In this document: one piece after another, positions 1 to 7,268 of the stretch
Layout: each line of letters begins with the position of its first letter
Numbering within the stretch: the first letter of the stretch is position 1
Origin: Ruminococcus sp.
GTDB lineage: Bacteria > Bacillota > Clostridia > Oscillospirales > Ruminococcaceae
Reading direction: 5' to 3'
DNA length: 33,027 nt
NCBI GenBank assembly: GCA_015066955.1
Contig: SVNJ01000007.1
Location: 1-33,027 of the forward strand
Position numbers and translations under genes: made by a program
Notes under the pieces: generated by a model
What the model was told of the DNA's origin: nothing
Databases searched by the model: none
The model's input: the letters and a program-made list of their open reading frames with translations, nothing else

Positions 1-100
1 TACGAATATACTGTGGGTCTTTTCCTGTTGCCTGCGCAATTTCCTTAATAGGAACATTTCTGCCTGTAAAGGATGGCATAAAATTATTGTTCTTCTCCAT
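1..100 (-). CDS. Partial small HTH-type DNA-binding protein (N-terminal 33 aa, runs off window start)
   Basis: Reverse strand reads MEKNNNFMPSFTGRNVPIKEIAQATGKDPQYIR... with GGAGG RBS at 101-110; HTH-like 'IKEIAQATGKDPQYIR'; divergent from the XRE/integrase pair. Confidence 0.6.
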   Translation of the reverse strand, partial: MEKNNNFMPSFTGRNVPIKEIAQATGKDPQYIR

Positions 101-157
101 AAAAACCTCCGATTATCTATCTTTCTCTAACCGTTTATTTGAATCTCAGAAAATCTG

Positions 158-186
158 TTGACAACTCTCTGCGATTCTGTTATAAT
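158..186 (+). promoter_or_regulatory. Sigma-A type promoter for XRE regulator/integrase
   Basis: TTGACA (158-163), 17-nt spacer, TATAAT (181-186). Confidence 0.75.
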
Positions 187-269
187 TGTATCATATTATT
201 TAAGACTTTTCAATTGTCTTATTAAATACAGTACAGCAGCAATATAGACAAATTCAAGGGAGATATATT

Positions 270-1040
270 ATGAAAATTATAGACCAGGAAAAAACAAGAA
301 AAAATATTGTAGAATTAAGAATTAAACATAATTTATCGCAAAACCAGCTTGCTGAAGCTCTTGGAGCTTCAAGAACTCACTATAACGGCATTGAGAATGG
401 AAAAACCGATATAACCAAAAACTATATCAATACACTTGCTGAGTTCTATGAAGTACCAGTAGATAATATTGTTGTTTATTCCGAATCTTATGACGCTGAA
501 TACTATGATGTGTTAAAGAAATTCAATCATCTTATGAGTGACAGCTTTGACAGTTTAAAGTCTCGTGCTGTATTATTGGATACAATGACTTTCACAGGCA
601 AGAAAAATCAAAATATATTAGCAACAATATTATATAATCTGGGATATACATTAGAAATCAAGGCTTCTAAAGATGTCTGGAACGACTACTTCATTCTATC
701 CAAAACAGATGAAGGTCAGCCTGTTTACGATATGCCAAGAGAATTACTTGAATTGTTTTCAGAAGGATATGTTATAGCGTTAAAAAAGACGGGAAAAACA
801 ATGTGCTATCTATCGGTATCAGAGTATCTGCAATTTGAAAATTACCTTATAATGACTGTAAAAGGCTTTACATCGTCCATTATAAATGATTTCAAGAAAT
901 TTACTGTAAACAAAGGTGAACCAGAAGAAAAAGAGCTTCCGTTAGATATTCTTAAAACTGAACTGGAACGAATCACAGAATTGCTTGATTCATGCCGTGA
1001 AGCAATAAAACACAAGGAAGGTAAAAAACAATGCGATTAG
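270..1040 (+). CDS. XRE-family HTH transcriptional regulator
   Basis: N-terminal HTH_3 pattern LRIKHNLSQNQLAEALGASRTHYNGIENGKTDITKNYINTLAEFYEVPVDNI. Confidence 0.9.
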   Translation: MKIIDQEKTRKNIVELRIKHNLSQNQLAEALGASRTHYNGIENGKTDITKNYINTLAEFYEVPVDNIVVYSESYDAEYYDVLKKFNHLMSDSFDSLKSRAVLLDTMTFTGKKNQNILATILYNLGYTLEIKASKDVWNDYFILSKTDEGQPVYDMPRELLELFSEGYVIALKKTGKTMCYLSVSEYLQFENYLIMTVKGFTSSIINDFKKFTVNKGEPEEKELPLDILKTELERITELLDSCREAIKHKEGKKQCD

Positions 1041-2080
1041 CTAATGGTGTAGGAACTGTATATAAGCTATCAGGCAACAGACGAAATCCTTATATTGTCA
1101 GAAAAACAATCGGCTGGGAAATCGATGAAAATACAGGCAAACAAAAGCAACTTTACTTAACCGTAGGATACGCTCCAACAAGAGCAAAGGGTCTTGAAAT
1201 GCTTATGGAATACAATAAAAATCCGTATGATATAGACGCTGCTAAAACTACATTTTCAGAATTATTTGAAAAGTGGTCAAGTGAAAAGTTTTCTACTATA
1301 TCAGAATCCAACATCAAAGGATATAACGCTTCATATAATACCTGTTCGTCGCTTCATGACAGAGTCTTCAAAGAATTAAAACTCGCCGATTTGCAAGGTG
1401 TTATCGACAACTGCGGGAAAAATTATCCGACATTAAGGAAAATCAAAGTATTACTTAACCAGATGTATGAATATGCAATGAAATATGAAATCTGTAATAA
1501 AGATTATTCTCAGTATGTAGATATTATCAAATTTAAAGATAAGAATCCAAACAAAACCAATAGAACTCCGTTCAGTAAAGATGAAATCAACGCTTTATGG
1601 ATACAAAAAACAAATATCTATGCTCAAATTGTTCTTATGCTGATATACAGCGGTGTGCGTGTGTCTGAGTTGCTTGATTTGAAGCGTGAGAATGTCAACA
1701 TTGAGGAGCATTATTTTAAGGTTGTGGAGAGTAAAACCGAGAACGGCGTTCGTATAGTGCCGATACACGACAGGACATATCCGTTTTTCAAGAAGTGGTA
1801 TGAGGATAATAACAGGTATCTTCTCCATACTCCGGATGGAAAGAAGTTCAGCTATCGCAACTATTACGATTCTTATTGGACACCTGTCATGACGTTGATT
1901 GGTTCCTCTCACAAACCGCACGATACCCGCCATACCTGTATTTCGATGATGACTGAGAAAGAGGTGTCGCCTACGCTGATAAAGAAAATAGTCGGTCATT
2001 CGGGAGCTATGTCGCTGACCGAGAAGGTTTATACACACGTTAATGTGCAGGAACTGCTTGATGCTATCAATAAGATTTAG
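1031..2080 (+). CDS. Tyrosine-type site-specific recombinase/integrase (element 1)
   Basis: Phage-integrase catalytic signatures: 'LMLIYSGVRVSELLDLKRENV', 'KPHDTRHTCISMM', 'KKIVGHSGAMSLTEKVYTHV'; overlaps upstream XRE gene by 10 nt. Confidence 0.95.
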   Translation: MRLANGVGTVYKLSGNRRNPYIVRKTIGWEIDENTGKQKQLYLTVGYAPTRAKGLEMLMEYNKNPYDIDAAKTTFSELFEKWSSEKFSTISESNIKGYNASYNTCSSLHDRVFKELKLADLQGVIDNCGKNYPTLRKIKVLLNQMYEYAMKYEICNKDYSQYVDIIKFKDKNPNKTNRTPFSKDEINALWIQKTNIYAQIVLMLIYSGVRVSELLDLKRENVNIEEHYFKVVESKTENGVRIVPIHDRTYPFFKKWYEDNNRYLLHTPDGKKFSYRNYYDSYWTPVMTLIGSSHKPHDTRHTCISMMTEKEVSPTLIKKIVGHSGAMSLTEKVYTHVNVQELLDAINKI

Positions 2081-2087
2081 GTATTAA

Positions 2088-2122
2088 AAATCCGCTGAGG
2101 GAAGTAATCTCTCAGCGGATTT
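2088..2122. terminator. Bidirectional hairpin terminator between convergent integrase and RES genes
   Basis: AAATCCGCTGAG...CTCAGCGGATTT, 12-bp perfect stem with flanking A/T runs. Confidence 0.85.
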
Positions 2123-2125
2123 CAT

Positions 2126-3025
2126 TTAAATATTATATAATTCTATATCTCCAACAGGAGTTACAAGATTTTTATCAAATAGGACAAGGTTTTTTCCTTT
2201 ATCATATACTGTACTTTTATATATTATTCCATTATATCCTAATGATAAAAAATACTGGGCTATGCACTGGAATGGTGCATACATAAGAGATTTATTATCT
2301 GTATCAACAGGAACAAAAATCTGTTCAGAAAGCATCATGGCATAAGTATAGACGAGCCATTTCCTAAATTCAGGAATAAAATCTAATGTACTTGGTTTGC
2401 TAAATGATTCCAAATATTTTTTTGTCTCTCTACGGACTATTCTTTTGGCCGCACATTCAAGATCTTTTTGAAGTTTTTCATATCTCCAATGATTACCCAC
2501 AGTTAAATCAACAATTTTAACATCACTTTTCGATGATGCATCAAAAAAACAAATTGCAAAATTCGTCCCTTTTTTAGCACGACATTCTGCCTCTGAACAT
2601 TTTTTAGCATTACATAATCCATCGTCTGTTTTTGAAGAACCTAATGCTAAATACAGCCATTCAACTCCTTTTGGACTAAATCTATTGTCATCTGTGATAT
2701 ATTCTGATTTAGGTAATAATCTTTCATAGTTAGGCATCGGTTCTCCATCTTTAATTATAGTTCCTCGAACTATGTGATAATCCTTGAATACATCTATTAA
2801 ATTTATCTCAAAGAATTCAAAGCCCTTATTTTCAACAAACAAACTGTCAAATACAGACAAAAACTTACATTCTTTAGCTTTCGCAATTTCATTATATGCG
2901 AAAGAACCCTTACTTAAATCTTCACGCATAAGCTCCCATGTGGAGCACATTGCTTTTTCAGCTTTTTGCATATCTGCAAAATTGAAATATTTTCTTTCTT
3001 TTAAAATTCTTGACTTTATTTTCAA
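2126..3025 (-). CDS. RES-domain-containing protein (RES toxin/NAD+ phosphorylase-like), probable TTG start
   Basis: 'NRFSPKGVEWLYLALGSS...CSEAECRAKKG' and C-terminal 'YAPFQCIAQYFLSLGYNGIIYKSTVYDKGKNLVLFD', resembling RES-family blocks (R...LYLA..., ...Q.ia..i...GydGI.Y.Ss....G.N.vLF). AGGAG RBS precedes a TTG codon. Confidence 0.75.
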   Translation of the reverse strand: MKIKSRILKERKYFNFADMQKAEKAMCSTWELMREDLSKGSFAYNEIAKAKECKFLSVFDSLFVENKGFEFFEINLIDVFKDYHIVRGTIIKDGEPMPNYERLLPKSEYITDDNRFSPKGVEWLYLALGSSKTDDGLCNAKKCSEAECRAKKGTNFAICFFDASSKSDVKIVDLTVGNHWRYEKLQKDLECAAKRIVRRETKKYLESFSKPSTLDFIPEFRKWLVYTYAMMLSEQIFVPVDTDNKSLMYAPFQCIAQYFLSLGYNGIIYKSTVYDKGKNLVLFDKNLVTPVGDIELYNI

Positions 3026-3043
3026 TCATCTCCTATATACAAA

Positions 3044-3073
3044 TAAGGCATCTACCAATTGATAGATGCCTTA
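3044..3073. repeat. Inverted repeat / hairpin just upstream of RES gene
   Basis: TAAGGCATCTA ccaattga TAGATGCCTTA, 11-bp perfect stem. Confidence 0.8.
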
Positions 3074-3079
3074 ATATTT

Positions 3080-3108
3080 GTTAGTTGCTTGTTAGTTTTG
3101 TGTTAGTT
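3080..3108 (+). repeat. Three 11-bp-spaced GTTAGTT direct repeats (putative integrase arm-type sites, element 1)
   Basis: GTTAGTT at 3080, 3091 and 3102, exact 11-bp periodicity. Confidence 0.65.
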
Positions 3109-3198
3109 ACCGCCTGAATTCCACCCGATTTCAGACGAACCCAAAGCGGCGCAAACCGCATAAATACGAGGTTTTGCATAAAACAAATAAGCAATTTT

Positions 3199-3211
3199 TT
3201 ATCTCTTTGAG
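3199..3211 (+). repeat. Putative att core, left copy (rpsI 3'-end duplication)
   Basis: TTATCTCTTTGAG identical to 13607-13619, which covers the rpsI stop codon and last codons. Confidence 0.75.
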
Positions 3212-3335
3212 CTTGCACTTTTAATTATCGTACCTTGCTATGCTATTGTTTTTCCTGCGAATTCTTCGGCATTTGCAAAGATACGATATTTACTGTTTTT
3301 GTTGTTTAACATAAGTTTGCTTGACTTTTTGCAAC

Positions 3336-3357
3336 TTAGTTGACCAAAAGTTGACCA
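3336..3357 (+). repeat. Left copy of arm-type repeat TTAGTTGACCAAAAGTTGACCA
   Basis: 22/22 identical to 13508-13529; contains GTTGACCA twice with 11-bp spacing. Confidence 0.85.
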
Positions 3358-3427
3358 GTCGATTTATATGCACTTGGTGTATCTTTGTACAATTATTAAT
3401 GAGGCAATAACAACTATTATTTGTAAT

Positions 3428-3472
3428 CAAAAGCCTGCAAATCTTGGTTTTACCGTGGTTTGCAGGCTTTTA
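3428..3472. terminator. Hairpin terminator-like structure
   Basis: AAAAGCCTGCAAA ... TTTGCAGGCTTTT, 13-bp perfect stem. Confidence 0.65.
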
Positions 3473-3682
3473 GCGTGGCAAGGCAGAACAAATCAATTCA
3501 CTCATGTTGTCTACTATGTATAGATTATAAATTGAATTGGGAACAATACCATATCAGGATTTAACCAACTAAAGTTTCATTGAATATTTTTGCATACATA
3601 TCACAAAAATTTCAGTTCGCTTACTATGGTATATTTATTTTTGAGGAATGGTCAAGGAGAGTATTGAATAAATTTGCAATAA

Positions 3683-3718
3683 AAATCTACTGTTCCATAA
3701 AACAGAAACAGTAGATTT
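3683..3718 (-). terminator. Terminator of the HEPN operon
   Basis: AAATCTACTGTT...AACAGTAGATTT stem with T-run on the minus strand immediately downstream of the HEPN stop. Confidence 0.75.
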
Positions 3719-3736
3719 ACTAAGATTAACTTTGTT

Positions 3737-4561
3737 TCATATATTTACTGTAAACACATCTTCTGAAATTATAGAAATTGCTTGTGAAATAATATCACCG
3801 ATATAGTCAGCAAAATCCGTTAGGCAGTTAAGAAGTTCCTTACTGGTCACATAATCTCCAACCCTACCTTCTACTTGTATAGATGCTATGACTTTTTTAT
3901 CAACAGCATTTCCATTTTCATCTGCTTTTTTTATTACTGTTTCTGTATTTCTTTGAAGTATAATTTCGTTTTTTATTTCATTAGGTGAAATACCATGAAC
4001 AATGTTGTTTCTAAAATTCGACGCTTTTAAATAACGCTTATCTTTATGTGAGTTATTAAGCAATTCAAATAGGGCTGGATTTGTTGTTTTAATTCTATTT
4101 AATACTTTAGATACAAACCCTGTACTTTCTTTAATCCCTAATTCATAGAACTCATTAATGAAAAGGTATAGTGTATCACACATAGATTGTACCTTTCCGT
4201 AAAGGTTTTCCATAAAAAAGCAATACCAATATCTAATTAGATAATCCTCATCGTTAAAATGAGGCATATAATCAATCGAACTTCCATTTTTACCTGGACT
4301 TATAAACCATTCGTCATCGGGTATGCCTTTATCAAAATAGTGCATAGCTAAAGCATAGGATATCTTAATGCTCCCGACTTTGTTGTTATGAGCTTGAATT
4401 ATTGATAGGATTTTTGAAAATACCATTTTTGAAAGAATATCATCAGAGCATTTGATAATATCACCGTTAATCATCATTTTATCGTAAATGTTGGTTGATA
4501 AATACTTATCCCATTCTTCGTTTGAAAGCAGTTCATAAGTTTCGGTAATGTTTTTATTCAT
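3737..4561 (-). CDS. HEPN-domain protein (Cthe_2314-like HEPN candidate; putative RNase)
   Basis: 274 aa; motif 'FRNNIVHGIS' matches the HEPN RX4-6H catalytic signature within an alpha-helical context. Confidence 0.6.
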   Translation of the reverse strand: MNKNITETYELLSNEEWDKYLSTNIYDKMMINGDIIKCSDDILSKMVFSKILSIIQAHNNKVGSIKISYALAMHYFDKGIPDDEWFISPGKNGSSIDYMPHFNDEDYLIRYWYCFFMENLYGKVQSMCDTLYLFINEFYELGIKESTGFVSKVLNRIKTTNPALFELLNNSHKDKRYLKASNFRNNIVHGISPNEIKNEIILQRNTETVIKKADENGNAVDKKVIASIQVEGRVGDYVTSKELLNCLTDFADYIGDIISQAISIISEDVFTVNI

Positions 4562-4589
4562 AGCAAATACCTCGTATAATTATTTTTTA

Positions 4590-5699
4590 TTAATATTTAT
4601 CGTTATACTTAGTATCTGCAACACCATTAGAATTTAAACGCTCAACCATACCGTCCAAATATTTCTTCCAAGGTTTTTTGAACCATTCATATTTGCCAAA
4701 CCATTTAACCAATTTTGGACTAACAGCATAATAACATTTAATAAACAATTTACCATACCAAGTTTCATCAAGAGTATAGTCACGGTAGCGTCTAAGTGTC
4801 CAAACTTGTGGGCAATCGTAAGAACCATATACACAAGTAGCTATATAACAACCACCCTCTTTTTCTTTCACGTCATCTTCGTTTATTTCACTTGCCTTAT
4901 CTTCGTTTAACCCTTTTTTTAGTGATATTATAACGTTTTTTCTTGCTTGTACGGTTTCTGATGTAGGTCTTTGATAATACACTTCCAAACGTTCAGTGTC
5001 AGCATCGTAAACTGATATAAGTAGTTTTGCAAATTTAACTATTTCATTTTGTATATCTTCGTGGGCTTTAATATATTCTTCAGGAATTTTATATACCAAT
5101 ATTAATGCGGTGGCCGTAATATTTAAATAAAGATTTCTAGTAATCATATCGCCACTTGCTACACCTTGTGCCGCTGACACACCGATAGAAGCTAAATTCT
5201 TTATTTGTTCTACATCTTTCAAGTTCGATATTGCAATAATTAATAAATCTTGCGCTCTTTTAATATAATACTTATAAACTTCTTCTGTAAGTTTTTCTTT
5301 CGCATCTGAATATTTAATTGCGTTTTCAGCATAAGAAATCGCTTCGGTAACCTGTGGATTGCCAACGGTACCTATGTATTCTATAGATTTCATCTTTAAA
5401 AACCAAGCTTTACTACATTCAGGGTTGATTTCTAAAGCCTTGTTAACATATTCTATAGCTTCTTTTCCATTGCCTGCCTCTATAACACTTTCTGCTAATT
5501 TTAATAAATTATCAACATTACCACTTGTAACATTGATATTTGCACCAGCAAAATTGTTTGTAACAAAAGTATTATAATTATTTATAGCTTTTTCTGTAAT
5601 AAATGGTGTTCCGCAATGCTGACATATACCTGCTTCGTGAGTATTGTCTACCTCAATGTTTCCGCCACACTGCGTACATTTAGCTGGAACTAATGCCAT
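4590..5699 (-). CDS. Zinc-ribbon / TPR-repeat protein with CFI-box-type C-terminal domain
   Basis: N-terminal CxxC...CxxC ribbon 'CTQCGGNIEVDNTHEAGICQHCG'; TPR-like 'AIEYVNKALEINPECSKAWFLKM'; C-terminal 'GGCYIATCVYGSYDCPQVWTLRRYRDYTLDETWYGKLFIKCYYAVSPKLVKWFG'. Confidence 0.75.
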   Translation of the reverse strand: MALVPAKCTQCGGNIEVDNTHEAGICQHCGTPFITEKAINNYNTFVTNNFAGANINVTSGNVDNLLKLAESVIEAGNGKEAIEYVNKALEINPECSKAWFLKMKSIEYIGTVGNPQVTEAISYAENAIKYSDAKEKLTEEVYKYYIKRAQDLLIIAISNLKDVEQIKNLASIGVSAAQGVASGDMITRNLYLNITATALILVYKIPEEYIKAHEDIQNEIVKFAKLLISVYDADTERLEVYYQRPTSETVQARKNVIISLKKGLNEDKASEINEDDVKEKEGGCYIATCVYGSYDCPQVWTLRRYRDYTLDETWYGKLFIKCYYAVSPKLVKWFGKYEWFKKPWKKYLDGMVERLNSNGVADTKYNDKY

Positions 5700-5732
5700 A
5701 ACTTTTACCTCCTGAATGATTGTGTTGTAATA

Positions 5733-5761
5733 ATTATATCACAGAATTACATAAAAATCAA
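5733..5761 (-). promoter_or_regulatory. Promoter of the zinc-ribbon/HEPN operon
   Basis: On minus strand TTGATT (5761-5756), 17-nt spacer, TATAAT (5738-5733); AGGAGG RBS before start. Confidence 0.65.
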
Positions 5762-5833
5762 CAATTTTTTCCTCTTTGACATATGAATTTTATTAAAAAT
5801 AACGCATTATGTTGTGCTTGCGCCCAACATTTA

Positions 5834-6120
5834 TTATTCCCCATTCCCTGTCAGCATAAAATCATAGCTGACATTGAACGCCTCGGATATTCTCACAAGG
5901 TCTGAAAAATTCAGACCTTTTTTATTTTCAGCGGGCATAGCTAAATCATACAGGTCACGAATTTTCTTTGCAGATATGTTTGTTTCAAGCAATTTTTCCA
6001 TTGTGATATTCATTTTTGATAAATTAGATATGATGATTGAAGAAATCTTTACCTGCAACACCTTGTATTCCATATTGCCTGCGAGCTTATCCAAAATATT
6101 CAATATAAGCTCTTTATCCG
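5834..6120 (-). pseudogene. Truncated C-terminal remnant of XRE-type regulator, paralogous to 7269-8012
   Basis: 'DKELILNILDKLAGNMEYKVLQVKISSIIISNLSKMNI...GLNFSDLVRISEAFNVSYDFMLTGNGE' aligns with the C-terminus of the 7269-8012 product; the N-terminal HTH is missing. Confidence 0.8.
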
Positions 6121-6494
6121 ATATTCGGTGACAAATCAGAACAATTGTCGATAATATTCTGAATATGGGTGTTACTGATATTTTCAATCTGACAACCCGA
6201 AATAACGGGCTTGATATGTAAATTGTAAATGCTTTTGTATTTGCTGTAGGTTGATGCTTTGCGGCTTAATTTAACCGTATTCAGCCATTGAACAGCGTAA
6301 GCCTCAAATGAAATATTATCGACAGCAACAGGCTTGTTTTCTGTTTTTCGGATTTGAAGCTTTTGTTTCACCTCTGTATAAGTATGTGCGTAAACCGATT
6401 TGTAAATTGCCTTGCCGTTTTTTCGCTCGGCAATATATCTCCCTTCCCAGCGCCCATCCTTGCGCTTGTATATGTTCTCTCCTCGACGTGACAT
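6114..6494 (-). pseudogene. Truncated N-terminal remnant of a tyrosine integrase (Tn916-like family N-terminus)
   Basis: 'MSRRGENIYKRKDGRWEGRYIAERKNGKAIYKSVYAHTYTEVKQKL...' AP2-like DNA-binding plus SAM-like core-binding start; ends at 126 aa, no catalytic domain. Confidence 0.85.
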
Positions 6495-6709
6495 AATAAT
6501 TCCTCCTGCATACCAGAAATCTGACGGCGAATAAATTAATTCCGCTCTGTTTTTGTTACTGTATTAACAATTATTGCAGATAAAATTGTATAATTCGCCG
6601 TTTAGTTTCGTTAATTATTGACAATTATATGTCACTTAATGTATAATATAAAGGATAAAATGACTAATTTTCTGTTTTCTCAGATGGTTATAATATAAGA
6701 AAGCAATGC

Positions 6710-6814
6710 GACTATATATAGACTATTATAACGCATTTTGCGGTAAAAGTCTATATATAGACTATAATTCTTTCTTCCGAACGATATACTATGACTATAA
6801 GTCCATATATAGTC
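6710..6814 (+). promoter_or_regulatory. Three 14-bp palindromic operator-like sites upstream of small HTH gene
   Basis: GACTATATATAGAC (6710-6723), GTCTATATATAGAC (6749-6762, perfect palindrome), GTCCATATATAGTC (6801-6814). Confidence 0.7.
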
Positions 6815-6824
6815 GGAGGAAGTT

Positions 6825-7067
6825 ATGAAAACGAGAGAAGCGGTTGCAAAAAGAATAACAGATTTATGTGATGAGCGTGGAATTACTGTAAACGTTCTTG
6901 CAAACCTTGCCGCAGTTTCGCCGTCAACAGTAAAAAACATAATTTACGGCGTAAGCAAAAACCCCGGCATTGCTACAATAAAAATGCTTTGCGATGGTCT
7001 TGATATTACGCTGCTCGAATTTTTTGACGATGAAATTTTTCTTTCGCTGGAACAGGAAATAGAATAA
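6825..7067 (+). CDS. Small XRE-family HTH regulator
   Basis: 80 aa: 'ITDLCDERGITVNVLANLAAVSPSTVKNIIYGVSKNPGIATIKMLCDGLDITLLEFFDDE'; GGAGGA RBS. Confidence 0.85.
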   Translation: MKTREAVAKRITDLCDERGITVNVLANLAAVSPSTVKNIIYGVSKNPGIATIKMLCDGLDITLLEFFDDEIFLSLEQEIE

Positions 7068-7070
7068 ATT

Positions 7071-7107
7071 ACGGGTGATGAACAATACAATTCATCACCC
7101 GTTTTTT
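7071..7107 (+). terminator. Rho-independent terminator
   Basis: ACGGGTGATGAA caatacaa TTCATCACCCGT followed by TTTTTT. Confidence 0.9.
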
Positions 7108-7124
7108 CGCCACGCAGAGCGCCT

Positions 7125-7209
7125 GTACTTATGATATTGCCATTAAAGCAATGTCATAAGTACTATGGCGTTACTTACGTCATCGTAAGTATTCAAGCGG
7201 CTGCGCCGC
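7125..7209. repeat. Cluster of three consecutive hairpins
   Basis: GTACTTATGATATTGC/GCAATGTCATAAGTAC (7125-7163); ACTTACG/CGTAAGT (7173-7190); GCGGC/GCCGC (7197-7209). Confidence 0.7.
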
Positions 7210-7226
7210 ATATTTTCATACAACAG

Positions 7227-7268
7227 AATCAGCCTGCCGCATTGTACTGAAAATGCGGCAGGCTGATT
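7227..7268 (-). terminator. Terminator of the 7269-8012 regulator
   Basis: AATCAGCCTGCCGCAT ... ATGCGGCAGGCTGATT, 16-bp perfect stem adjacent to the stop codon. Confidence 0.85.

Noticed and set aside
1595-2038. 147-aa minus-strand ORF
   Set aside because: Shadow ORF antisense to the integrase catalytic domain; low-complexity composition and no family resemblance.
3080-3108. CRISPR-like short repeats
   Set aside because: Repeat unit is 7 bp with 4-bp spacers, far too short for CRISPR; better explained as integrase arm sites.
5834-6187. Intact 117-aa gene starting MKISVTPIFRILSTIV
   Set aside because: The first ~22 aa are an out-of-frame reading of the integrase remnant; only the C-terminal part is homologous to a regulator, so it is treated as a pseudogene junction.
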